Source: Alphaproteobacteria bacterium
GTDB lineage: Bacteria; Pseudomonadota; Alphaproteobacteria; G02398745; G023898745
Assembly (NCBI GenBank): GCA_027366195.1
Contig: DAHXKW010000156.1
Span: 1 to 9,994 of the forward strand
Direction of reading: 5' to 3'
Length of the DNA: 9,994 nt
Below are positions 1 through 6,761 of the stretch, in pieces. Positions within the stretch are counted from its first letter, which is position 1; the number at the start of each line of letters is the position of its first letter. Below the pieces are notes generated by a model that saw only the letters and a program-made list of their open reading frames with translations, was not told the origin of the DNA and did not search any database. The translations under genes and the position numbers were made by a program.

Positions 1-127
1 GGAAACGGGCTTTATTAAGAGGAGTTAAAGAAGCTTGAAAAGATTCGAAAACATTCAGCAAATGTGGTATTAATTCTCGGACTTCTTTGGTCTTATATTT
101 AATCATTTATCTTATGTTTATAGAGCA
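1..127 (+). pseudogene. Decayed 5' part of the TPR gene (frame-broken)
   Basis: All three forward frames contain stops here, but TPR-like coding is split between two of them. The frame starting at base 19 reads EELKKLEKIRKHSANVVLILG and then runs into a TAA at 100-102. The frame of the downstream gene is open from base 74 and reads HLSYVYRALGELQKA across base 128. Joining base 81 to base 104, that is removing 22 bases, gives a continuous TPR helix (NVVLILG then HLSYVYRALGE) fitting the usual spacing of Leu, small residue, Tyr and Leu-Gly. The 5' coding sequence therefore looks present but broken by an insertion or indel of net +1. This is inference from repeat consensus only; the gene's true beginning is outside the window. 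Confidence 0.4.
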
Positions 128-1138
128 TTGGGAGAATTACAAAAAGCAGATAACGCTATTCAACGTTGTATAGAAACTTATAAACAATATGCACCAGGAC
201 ATACAGGTCTCGCTTTTGCCTACATTAATGAAGGTACCAATTATTATGCACGTGGAGATTACACCAAAGCGATAGAATTTCATGAAAAAGGTTTAGAATT
301 AGTGCGTCGCCTTTTAGGTGATCAAGATATTAATGTATTCATAACCGGTAACAAATTAGGTATGGATTATAGACGTATTGGCGATTATATTAAGGCGAAA
401 GATTTATTAGTAAAAGGTTATGCCGGAGAAAAAAAATATCATCCTAAAGCAACTGATTCTCTTAGTACAAATGCCGTAGAATTGGGGCAAATTCAGCGAT
501 TTTTAGGAGATAAAGATGAGGCTGAACGTTTGTTGAAAGAAGGTATACAATTATCTCTAGAAATATTTGATGAAAACAATATTAATATATACTGGGCAAA
601 AATTCGTCTGGGACAATTTTGTTTAGATATAGGACAACTTGAACAGGCCAAGACAATACTTGAAAGTTGTTTAGTTGCATATCAAAAAGAATATAGTAGT
701 ATTCCCGAAAAAATGGCATGGGTACAACACCCGTTAGCCATACTTTATACGTGTTTAGGTGAAAAAGATAAAGCTTTCATGTATTTTACGAAAGCTGAAA
801 GCTTTTACAAAGAACGTTACGGTAGAGAGCATATAGATTATGCGATTTTTGAAAAAGATTTCGGATTATATTATTTGTTAACTCGTGATTATGAAAAAGC
901 AATGAGCATGTTTGTTCACGCCTTAGATGTTTTAAGTAAAGCACAACATATTGAAAAATACCGTTGTTTAGAATACATAGGGGATCTTTATCGACAACAA
1001 GAACGGTACGATCAAGCATCAACAAATTATCGAGCTGCGCTTGATGTTATCAAAAATGTCTTTCCTGAAAATTCTTTTCATAAAAAAAGAATACAAACTA
1101 AGATGCAAAATTATCAGTCAAATACTAAACGAGGATAA
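128..1138 (+). CDS. Tetratricopeptide repeat protein, probably 5'-truncated
   Basis: The 336-residue frame is built almost entirely of TPR units of roughly 42 residues, the spacing seen in kinesin-light-chain-type (TPR_12) repeats. Repeated cores are visible at about residues 32-50 (NYYARGDYTKAIEFHEKGL), 77-96, 119-137 (LGDKDEAERLLKEGI), 161-180, 203-222, 245-265 and 286-307 (LYRQQERYDQASTNYRAAL). TPR stacks bind other proteins, so a scaffold or, in host-associated bacteria, host-interacting role is possible, but no partner is indicated. There is no signal peptide or catalytic domain. The start at 128 is a TTG with no Shine-Dalgarno, and repeat-like sequence continues upstream in the same frame to base 74, so 128 is only a formal start. 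The gene converges on the pheT fragment with a 21-base gap and no terminator. Identity as a TPR protein is secure; its integrity is doubtful. Confidence 0.8.
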   Translation: MGELQKADNAIQRCIETYKQYAPGHTGLAFAYINEGTNYYARGDYTKAIEFHEKGLELVRRLLGDQDINVFITGNKLGMDYRRIGDYIKAKDLLVKGYAGEKKYHPKATDSLSTNAVELGQIQRFLGDKDEAERLLKEGIQLSLEIFDENNINIYWAKIRLGQFCLDIGQLEQAKTILESCLVAYQKEYSSIPEKMAWVQHPLAILYTCLGEKDKAFMYFTKAESFYKERYGREHIDYAIFEKDFGLYYLLTRDYEKAMSMFVHALDVLSKAQHIEKYRCLEYIGDLYRQQERYDQASTNYRAALDVIKNVFPENSFHKKRIQTKMQNYQSNTKRG

Positions 1139-1159
1139 AATAAAAGTTATCTGCTATTT

Positions 1160-1717
1160 TTAGAGTAAACACTTCAAGTCGCGTGCGATACCATGAAGGC
1201 TAAAGCAATCGCCACGGTTAGGTGTAATGCTGATGTCCAATATTACATCGTCAAGTCCAAGAACTTTATCTAAAGATGTACCAACAGGCATATCTGTTTG
1301 AATATCCATGATTTCATGATTTTGGGAAGGACCTAAGTTCAATTCATCAGTTGAACAAAGCATTCCTTTACTAGGTATGCCTCGAATAATACCTTCTTTC
1401 AGGACTATGCCTGTTGAAGGAATAAAAGCACCTACAGGTGCAAAAGACACAAACATATCTTTTCTAACGTTTGATCCTCCACAGACTACAGAAATCAATT
1501 CAAATTCTCCAATATCGACAAGACAGCAATTGAGACGATCAGCTTGGGGATGCTTTTCAAAACCAGTAATTTTTCCTAGTTTGAAATTTCTGTAAATTGC
1601 ACCTTGATCAATAACCTCCTCAACTTCCAATCCAATTTTGATAAGAGAATCTATTACCTGATTTAGAGAAATATCTTGACCTAAATGTTCTTTTAACCAC
1701 GACAAACAAAAACGCAT
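1160..1717 (-). CDS. pheT: Truncated PheT: N-terminal 185 residues of phenylalanyl-tRNA synthetase beta subunit
   Basis: The protein begins like a genuine PheT (MRFCLSWLKEHL, then IGLEVEEV) and contains the EMAP/OB-fold tRNA-binding domain at about residues 40-150, with HPQADRLNCCLVD at 56-68, VCGGSNVR at 78-85 and SKGMLCSTDEL at 116-126. It continues into the start of the B3 region (ITPNRGDCFSLHGIARDL, 164-181) and then ends at a stop after KCLL. Full-length bacterial PheT is about 800 residues, so the rest of B3, B5 and the B6-B8 domains are missing and it cannot form the synthetase. The surviving frame has no internal damage. Its start overlaps the MFS stop by one base (TAATG), so it could be translated by coupling. 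It may be a recent gene fragment with an intact pheT elsewhere, or a retained stand-alone tRNA-binding protein. The start residues argue against the YtpR family. Confidence 0.85.
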   Translation of the reverse strand: MRFCLSWLKEHLGQDISLNQVIDSLIKIGLEVEEVIDQGAIYRNFKLGKITGFEKHPQADRLNCCLVDIGEFELISVVCGGSNVRKDMFVSFAPVGAFIPSTGIVLKEGIIRGIPSKGMLCSTDELNLGPSQNHEIMDIQTDMPVGTSLDKVLGLDDVILDISITPNRGDCFSLHGIARDLKCLL

Positions 1718-2931
1718 TATGAACGGCCCCTTTTTGCATACAATATGACTAGTGCTATTAAACTAAATACTGGGAAAATTAATATGGCAGACCTATAAGC
1801 TTGCGCTGTATAAATTTTAAGACCATTTGCAACATATTGCCCTTCCCAAAATAAATCTAATACATAGCCAAGCATGGGCTGTACAAAGGGTGGCGCCATC
1901 ATTGTTATAGAGTTGACAAACCCGAAAGAAACGCCTTCCTGATTCTTTACCGCATTTTCATGAGCCCACGTAAAGGCAAACATTTGTCCCACAGTAATAA
2001 TCCCCAAGCTGAAAAATATAACACTTAATACAGGGTAAGAAAATGGTGAAAACAAATACATCAATAAGAAAATTATTCCTATCCCCATAGCTGTTAGTTT
2101 TAAACCAGGAATTGCACCGCCCACTAAACGTAAAAGTGGATTAAGAAAAATACTTCCAAAAGCTGATCCTATGTACAATAAAACACCTATAGAGGCAGCC
2201 TGGGTGGTTTTTAAATTATAAGTTGTGGTCAAATAGGGCACAGCCCACAACTCAGCAAAAGCAGAGAATGGCAAATATAGGCAAGCGCTAATCAAACCAA
2301 TACGCCATAATATTTTATTTTTGACAGTGCTTTTAATCGCGTGTGTAAATTTTGTTATTTCAAAATGCTTTTTTCTTTCTGATTCTTTTTCTTTCATCGT
2401 AAAAAATATCAGTAAGGTCCAAAAAAAACCGACACCACTTAACATAAAGCTAGCACTTTGCCAGTTAAACTTTTGAACTAAATAAGCCAACGGGTAACCT
2501 GCCGTAACGCCTCCAATGGTTAACATCATATTGGTTAGACCGGACATCTTAGAAAAATCTTTTTTTGAAAACCACTGTACGGAAATTTGCAAAGCAGTAA
2601 TAAAAGCACAAGAGGCACTTAAACCGAGCAAAATACGACCTAAATAGGCAGACCAAAGGCCTAATCCTGATGAAAAAATTGTAAAGGCCACAGTAGAAAC
2701 ACTTGCAATAAACAAAGCCATGCGTCTTGTTCCTAAAATATCCAAGATAATTCCACCAGGTATTTGCAAGAGGACATAGGGGTAATAATAAGAAGAAACC
2801 AAAAGTCCCAGTTGGGTTGAGTTTAGATTATAGTAAGTGGATAATTCTTGGGTCATCACAGTAGGGGCATTACGGAATAACATTTCTAAGATGCATAAAA
2901 GTCCACCTATCCACCAGATAAACCAATTCAT
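1717..2931 (-). CDS. Major facilitator superfamily (MFS) transporter
   Basis: This 404-residue protein has about twelve hydrophobic segments, the normal length and topology for an MFS secondary transporter in the inner membrane. The cytoplasmic loop 2-3 motif A is clear at residues 59-71 (GGIILDILGTRRM: conserved G, D, G and RR). The early block RNAPTVMTQELSTYYNL (20-36) followed by LLQIPGGI resembles MFS proteins common in intracellular gammaproteobacteria and alphaproteobacteria, but I cannot name the substrate. A long basic/acidic linker (KEKESERKKHFE, about 180-191) separates the two six-helix halves, as is usual. The ATG start has only a weak ribosome binding site, and a TACAAT box lies 33 bases upstream. 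Its stop overlaps the start of the truncated pheT by one base, so both are probably on one transcript. Confidence 0.9.
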   Translation of the reverse strand: MNWFIWWIGGLLCILEMLFRNAPTVMTQELSTYYNLNSTQLGLLVSSYYYPYVLLQIPGGIILDILGTRRMALFIASVSTVAFTIFSSGLGLWSAYLGRILLGLSASCAFITALQISVQWFSKKDFSKMSGLTNMMLTIGGVTAGYPLAYLVQKFNWQSASFMLSGVGFFWTLLIFFTMKEKESERKKHFEITKFTHAIKSTVKNKILWRIGLISACLYLPFSAFAELWAVPYLTTTYNLKTTQAASIGVLLYIGSAFGSIFLNPLLRLVGGAIPGLKLTAMGIGIIFLLMYLFSPFSYPVLSVIFFSLGIITVGQMFAFTWAHENAVKNQEGVSFGFVNSITMMAPPFVQPMLGYVLDLFWEGQYVANGLKIYTAQAYRSAILIFPVFSLIALVILYAKRGRS

Positions 2932-2963
2932 TAAAGCATTTTATCGCCTGAACACTACTGTTC

Positions 2964-2969
2964 ATTGTA
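2964..2969 (-). promoter_or_regulatory. Candidate -10 box (TACAAT) for the MFS transporter
   Basis: On the minus strand the divergent 69-base gap carries GTGTACAATG, with a good sigma-70-like -10 hexamer ending 32 bases before the MFS start codon. No convincing -35 hexamer sits 16-18 bases upstream, so this is a weak call based on one hexamer in AT-rich DNA. Confidence 0.25.
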
Positions 2970-3000
2970 CACTTTTATTAGAAAGAGAAAATAGGCGTTT

Positions 3001-3726
3001 ATGTCACTTATTATTTCTGTACGTAATTTATCTACGCGGTTTGGTCAACAAGTCGTACATGCCGGACTTAACCTGGATATTTTTGCCAATGAAATTTTAT
3101 CAATTGTTGGTGGGTCAGGATCTGGCAAATCAGTTCTATTCAGATATCTTGTAGGTATTGATTTCCCTCAAGAGGGAGTTATTACCTATTATAATAATGC
3201 ACTACCGGGCATTTTATTCCAAAATGGTGGTCTTATTTCTTCATTATCTGTATTAGAAAACGTTTTGTTGCCATTAACTGAGGGAAAACAACACTGGTCT
3301 TACAATCGTGCAGCAAAAAAAGCAGCGGAATCACTTGCCCTAGTTGGTCTGTCAAAAACGGATCATCATAAATTTCCTTCGCAACTATCAGGAGGGATGA
3401 TCAAGCGTGTTGGCATTGCCCGCGCTATAACAACCGATCCAAAAATCTTATTCCTAGATGAACCCACTTCAGGCTTGGATCCTGTTGCTGCAGAAGATTT
3501 TGATAATCTCATTTTAGACCTGCGCAAAAAACTTAACCTAACATGCGTTATGATAACGCATGATCTAGACAGTATTTTTACATTATCAAACAGGGTCGGG
3601 GTTTTGGTTGATAAGAAAATGATAACAGGAACATTAGAAGAAATCGTCAAAAATCCTCATCCTTGGATCCAGGAATATTTTTCCGGTAAACGCGCTTTGC
3701 CTCTAAGGAAATGGAAGGGGATTTGA
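3001..3726 (+). CDS. mlaF: MlaF-type ABC transporter ATP-binding protein (phospholipid transport)
   Basis: This 241-residue ABC ATPase has every catalytic motif: Walker A GGSGSGKS (37-44), Q-loop in ILFQNGGLISSLSV (Gln74), signature LSGGM (129-133), Walker B ILFLDEP (149-155), D-loop SGLDP (157-161) and switch His in MITHD (His187). The Q-loop context and the LSGGMIKRVGIAR stretch are characteristic of MlaF/Ttg2A, the ATPase that drives glycerophospholipid movement between inner and outer membranes with permease MlaE and MCE protein MlaD. Neither partner is here: the upstream neighbour is a divergent MFS gene and the downstream neighbour is convergent, so this is an orphan subunit expected to work with MlaE/MlaD encoded elsewhere. 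The start is an ATG with a short AGG at 2993-2995. The stop TGA (3724-3726) directly abuts the stop of the convergent peptidase gene with no spacer. Confidence 0.88.
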   Translation: MSLIISVRNLSTRFGQQVVHAGLNLDIFANEILSIVGGSGSGKSVLFRYLVGIDFPQEGVITYYNNALPGILFQNGGLISSLSVLENVLLPLTEGKQHWSYNRAAKKAAESLALVGLSKTDHHKFPSQLSGGMIKRVGIARAITTDPKILFLDEPTSGLDPVAAEDFDNLILDLRKKLNLTCVMITHDLDSIFTLSNRVGVLVDKKMITGTLEEIVKNPHPWIQEYFSGKRALPLRKWKGI

Positions 3727-5028
3727 TTATATATAAGGATATGCCGGTGGGTGGATTATAAGTGTACCACGTGGTTTTTTACTTAATTCTCGTATTATAT
3801 CCTGTACCTGTTTTAAGCTGACTTTATTCAAAAAGTCGATCATATGATTGATTTGTTCTGGCGTTTCGCCTTCAGCACAGGCATCGAATATACAGATAGC
3901 ACCAGAGGTACCATCTGTTGCAAAAATAAGTTGACCTTTTATTTGATTTTTCACCTCTTCAAAGCGTTCTTTGAACCAATCTTGGTACACACCTTGATCA
4001 GCAAGTTCTTTCATAAATTGATTATAATGTTCTAAACATTTACGTATATCCAAGGTTGGTGACAGCTCAAAATCTATACTAATATACCGATTATCTAATC
4101 CAGTTGAATAAGAACAGCGTGCACTCGTAGTTAATTTTTTATTACGAACAAATTCTTTATAAAGTAGGGAAACATCATTACCACCCAATATAAAGGCAAC
4201 AACGTGATAGGCTGCTATGATTGTAGGGTCTTTGACACTTTTTAAGCTTGGACTGGGATATGCTAATTCACAAAGAACTAAGGATGCCCTTGTGTTCTCA
4301 TGTATCAACTGAGATGACAAACCATTAATACTGGGGTCTTGGGGACGAATGCGGTCTTTTTGAATATGAGGAGATGAACGCAAGCTTCCGAACAATTCCT
4401 CTGCCATTTTTTTGATCTCATCTGTTTCAAAATTACCAGAAATGATTAAAACAGCATTATTAGGTGCATACCACTTTTGGTAGGCAGCTCTTGTGTTGTG
4501 GGCATTATAGGCTTCAATATGTTCTGGGTAACCGATAATTTCAACACCATAAGGGTGTATCGGGAATAGTGTACGTAACCAAACCTTGATGGTTTCCCCG
4601 AAAGGGTGATTTTTGATGTGCATATTCTCTTCTTCTTTAACGGCACCTTTTTCAGGCTCAACCTCAGCATCGTCAAAGGATAAATTCAGCATACGGTCTG
4701 CTTCTAGTGTTAATAAAGTACGTAAACTATTTTTAGGTGCCGTTGCATAGTAGAAAGTTTTATCCCATGATGTATAAGCATTGTGAGACCCTCCTAACCG
4801 CATAATAATTTCATCGAGTTGGCCTTTAGGATATCTTTTAGTTCCCTTAAACATCATATGTTCTAAAAAATGTGCTATTCCGTACGTCCTAGGATCATCA
4901 TCCGCTGAACCATATTTATATAGAACTCCAACCGATACAGCTGAAGAAATTTTGTTTTTTAAAAATACCACCTCAAGGCCATTTTTAAGACAAAAATAAT
5001 GCATATTAAAAAGTGTTGTGCTTGTCAT
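3727..5028 (-). CDS. M16 family zinc peptidase, catalytic subunit
   Basis: The protein carries the inverted zinc motif HFLEH (His53, Glu56, His57, numbering from the chosen start) in GIAHFLEHMMFKGT, and an acidic cluster KEEEN with Glu133, 76 residues after His57, the usual distance to the third zinc ligand. This identifies an active M16B (pitrilysin-like, mitochondrial-processing-peptidase-like) protease of normal half-size, 433 residues. It follows the non-catalytic M16 gene, and such pairs are known to form heterodimers. I chose the ATG at 5028 because GGGGA lies five bases upstream and it leaves a 22-base gap after the previous stop. The frame stays open to a TTG at 5088, and an ATG at 5067 would add the hydrophobic segment MLYLFSYLILGKV, overlapping the upstream gene, so an exported longer form cannot be excluded. 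Confidence 0.9.
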   Translation of the reverse strand: MTSTTLFNMHYFCLKNGLEVVFLKNKISSAVSVGVLYKYGSADDDPRTYGIAHFLEHMMFKGTKRYPKGQLDEIIMRLGGSHNAYTSWDKTFYYATAPKNSLRTLLTLEADRMLNLSFDDAEVEPEKGAVKEEENMHIKNHPFGETIKVWLRTLFPIHPYGVEIIGYPEHIEAYNAHNTRAAYQKWYAPNNAVLIISGNFETDEIKKMAEELFGSLRSSPHIQKDRIRPQDPSINGLSSQLIHENTRASLVLCELAYPSPSLKSVKDPTIIAAYHVVAFILGGNDVSLLYKEFVRNKKLTTSARCSYSTGLDNRYISIDFELSPTLDIRKCLEHYNQFMKELADQGVYQDWFKERFEEVKNQIKGQLIFATDGTSGAICIFDACAEGETPEQINHMIDFLNKVSLKQVQDIIRELSKKPRGTLIIHPPAYPYI

Positions 5029-5030
5029 AA

Positions 5031-5038
5031 CTTTCCCC
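5031..5038 (-). promoter_or_regulatory. Ribosome binding site deciding the catalytic M16 start
   Basis: Read on the minus strand this is GGGGAAAG, with five bases between GGGGA and the ATG at 5028. It is the best Shine-Dalgarno match near any candidate start of this gene; the in-frame TTG at 5088 and ATG at 5067 have none. Confidence 0.6.
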
Positions 5039-5050
5039 AATATTAAGTAA

Positions 5051-6400
5051 CTAAACAGATACAGCATGATTTTGACCAGTGACCACAATAATTAACTTAT
5101 CTACATCTAAATATTTACTTGCAACTTTTTTAATTTGATCTAAAGTAACAGATTCTAGATGTTTAGAATAATCATTGATATAACTTGTCGGAAAGTCATC
5201 TAGCTGGATGCTGGATAATGTAAGAACTGTACCTAACAAAGAATCAAAGGACAAAGCAAAAGTTCCGCTCGAATGTTGTTTTTCAAAGGCCAATTCTTCG
5301 GTGGTCACCCCTTCTTTTTGTAATATTTGGATATTATCTTTAATCAACTGAATAACCTGCTTTTCATTTTCTGTTGATGTGCCTGTTATACCCATAAGAG
5401 CATTGAGTTTTTCGTTATCCACAATATTTGTCTGCGCGTAATAAGCAAGGCCACGTTTTTCTCGAATGTCTAGATACATGCGTGACTTCATAGCTGTTCC
5501 ACCTAAAATGCTTGTAAGTAGTTCATAGGCATAGTAATCGGGATCTTTTTTATCAATGGCAGGCATCACAAAACGGATAATACTTTGAGGAACAGGCATG
5601 TTTACATAATGCAGCGTTTTTTCAGTATTAAATTCTGCTTCTGGAATTGACTTTACTTCTGCCATCTTAGGAAGGGTATCTATCAATATATTAACAAGAT
5701 CCTCTAACTGAGATGCCGTAATATTACCAGCCGCAGTAATTTGCACATTGTCTTGACCAAAGCGTAGTAAAACTTCTTTTAGGTGCTCGGTCGTTAATTC
5801 ACTCATACCATTAATTTGATCTTCTATAGTTAAAAAATAAGGGTGCTTTTTATAAGCAAGTCGTTTAAGATTATCTGAAGAAAAAGCGAAAGGGTCATGT
5901 TTTGCTTGTTCCAAAGATACAAGTATACTATCTTTATTGCGTCCAAAATCTTCCTGGTCAAAACGTAAGTCTTTTGGAATTTGTTTGACGACTTCAAAAG
6001 CACTACCAATTTGAGATGCAATTGTTCGAATTGTAATACTAAAGTGATCACTCGTAAAAGAAGGTAATAGTTGAATCTGGTTATCTAGTAAGAAGTTTTG
6101 GAAAGCTTCTGAGTGCATTTCAGACGTTCCTTCATTAAGCATAGCCGTGAAAAGTTTTGTCAGGCCTGGAATACGGTCTTGGGCAGAACCTGCACCTTTA
6201 AAACTAATACTAAAACAAACTAAATCAGTTCCCTCATTTGGGACATACCAAATAGGGACACCTTTTATTTCTAGAGTTTTCACTTGCATATCGATAGTAG
6301 CAACAGGCGGTAAACTTAAGTCATTTGAAAATCTTTGATGTATCACATATCCTCCCATGATTAATAAGCATAAAAAAACAACAGTAAGATAACGAATCAT
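5051..6400 (-). CDS. M16 family peptidase-like protein, non-catalytic subunit, membrane anchored
   Basis: The 449-residue protein aligns by eye with M16B peptidases but has lost the zinc site: the block equivalent to GIAHFLEHMMFKGT reads GLTKLFTAMLNEGT (79-92), with Lys82, Thr85 and Ala86 replacing His, Glu and His. It keeps the C-terminal-half motif REKRGLAYY (313-321), including the Arg and Tyr that in paired M16 enzymes help complete the partner's substrate site. Residues 1-20 (MIRYLTVVFLCLLIMGGYVI) are a typical signal-anchor, with Arg3 before a hydrophobic run, so the body should lie in the periplasm. Together with the following HFLEH gene it probably forms a heterodimeric protease. Its ATG overlaps the stop of the small lipoprotein gene as ATGA, indicating coupled translation. 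Substrate is unknown. Confidence 0.9.
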   Translation of the reverse strand: MIRYLTVVFLCLLIMGGYVIHQRFSNDLSLPPVATIDMQVKTLEIKGVPIWYVPNEGTDLVCFSISFKGAGSAQDRIPGLTKLFTAMLNEGTSEMHSEAFQNFLLDNQIQLLPSFTSDHFSITIRTIASQIGSAFEVVKQIPKDLRFDQEDFGRNKDSILVSLEQAKHDPFAFSSDNLKRLAYKKHPYFLTIEDQINGMSELTTEHLKEVLLRFGQDNVQITAAGNITASQLEDLVNILIDTLPKMAEVKSIPEAEFNTEKTLHYVNMPVPQSIIRFVMPAIDKKDPDYYAYELLTSILGGTAMKSRMYLDIREKRGLAYYAQTNIVDNEKLNALMGITGTSTENEKQVIQLIKDNIQILQKEGVTTEELAFEKQHSSGTFALSFDSLLGTVLTLSSIQLDDFPTSYINDYSKHLESVTLDQIKKVASKYLDVDKLIIVVTGQNHAVSV

Positions 6401-6537
6401 TTAGTTTGGGTAAAATTATTATCGGCAGGTGCTTTTAGTGCATGTTGAGGTATGATTAAAGGATTAGAATTTGGATCAATATTACGCTGACAACCGGATA
6501 AAAATAAAATGATCAAACATGGTAAAAAATGTTTCAT
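6397..6537 (-). CDS. Very small outer-membrane lipoprotein, BamF/DUF3035-like core
   Basis: This 46-residue gene begins MKHFLPCLIILFLSGC, a lipoprotein signal peptide with a lipobox LSGC cleaved before Cys16, leaving a mature chain of only 31 residues. The residue after Cys is Gln, so outer-membrane sorting would be expected by the usual rule. The mature part contains NPLIIPQHALKAP (25-37), resembling the conserved PL-x-IPP-x-x-x-L-x-P core of alphaproteobacterial BamF (DUF3035), a lipoprotein of the beta-barrel assembly machine. BamF genes typically sit just before a pair of M16 peptidase genes, exactly the position here; that context is from recalled family knowledge. Normal members are well over 100 residues, so this would be a stripped-down form. 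Its TGA overlaps the next ATG (ATGA). The coding call is strong; the BamF assignment is moderate. Confidence 0.75.
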   Translation of the reverse strand: MKHFLPCLIILFLSGCQRNIDPNSNPLIIPQHALKAPADNNFTQTK

Positions 6538-6565
6538 AGTTTTGGAAATTGAGGCGAACTAACTT

Positions 6566-6571
6566 ATTGTA
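6566..6571 (-). promoter_or_regulatory. Candidate -10 box (TACAAT) for the lipoprotein-M16-M16 operon
   Basis: The minus strand reads GGTATACAATAAG, with the hexamer ending 28 bases before the lipoprotein ATG at 6537. It is the same hexamer seen before the MFS gene. No good -35 hexamer is seen at 16-18 bases, so confidence is low. Confidence 0.3.
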
Positions 6572-6644
6572 TACCGAAACGTATAAAGGATAATATGTAA
6601 AGAATATTTTTTTAAAAATTTTCATAAAATACACATTGTTTTTA

Positions 6645-6683
6645 TCTAAACAGACTAGACTCTGTGATATTTATCAGTTTAGA
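6645..6683. repeat. Imperfect inverted repeat in the divergent control region
   Basis: TCTAAACAGA (6645-6654) and TCAGTTTAGA (6674-6683) are inverted copies, nine of ten positions pairing with one A/A mismatch, around a 19-base loop. It lies between the left-reading lipoprotein operon and the right-reading DUF3168 gene. It has no T-tract, so it is not a normal terminator; it could be an operator or part of a structured leader. Confidence 0.5.
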
Positions 6684-6696
6684 GTAAAGATATAGA

Positions 6697-6710
6697 GGGA
6701 CTTTTGTCCC
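6697..6710. repeat. Perfect small hairpin GGGAC-TTTT-GTCCC
   Basis: A five-base-pair GC-rich stem with a four-T loop, with no U-tract after it. It ends two bases before the segment able to pair with the DUF3168 ribosome binding site, so in RNA the two helices could stack. Confidence 0.55.
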
Positions 6711-6760
6711 GCCTCACGTCAGCCTCAGGTCATTAATGGTAATTACATTAAGATGTGAGG
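6711..6760 (+). promoter_or_regulatory. Tandem 11-mers able to pair with the DUF3168 ribosome binding site
   Basis: Two adjacent 11-base direct repeats, GCCTCACGTCA (6711-6721) and GCCTCAGGTCA (6722-6732), differ at one base. The first can form a nine-base-pair helix between 6712-6720 and 6752-6760 (CCTCACGTC with GATGTGAGG, one G-U pair), covering the GUGAGG that serves as Shine-Dalgarno for the gene at 6762/6765. The second copy can make the same helix with one mismatch, so the two are mutually exclusive partners. This suggests a cis-acting translational switch, but it is derived from base pairing by eye only. Confidence 0.35.
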
Positions 6761-6761
6761 G

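Noticed and set aside
786..1025. Minus-strand 79-codon open frame inside the TPR gene
   Set aside because: It is antisense to well-formed TPR repeats, has no ribosome binding site and no recognisable protein pattern.
2837..3154. Plus-strand 105-codon frame across the MFS/mlaF divergent gap
   Set aside because: It is antisense to the MFS start and out of frame with mlaF, which has complete ABC motifs; the translation has no family features.
3366..3650. Minus-strand 94-codon frame inside mlaF
   Set aside because: Antisense to the catalytic core of the ABC ATPase; a by-product of composition.
5830..6051. Second minus-strand frame inside the non-catalytic M16 gene
   Set aside because: Same-strand alternative frame within a continuous M16 protein, without ribosome binding site.
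6696..6758. Short frame RDFCPASRQPQVINGNYIKM ending just before the DUF3168 start, as if the end of an upstream phage gene
   Set aside because: A TAG lies directly upstream (6693-6695) and the earlier sequence in that frame is low-complexity, so I see no real upstream gene.
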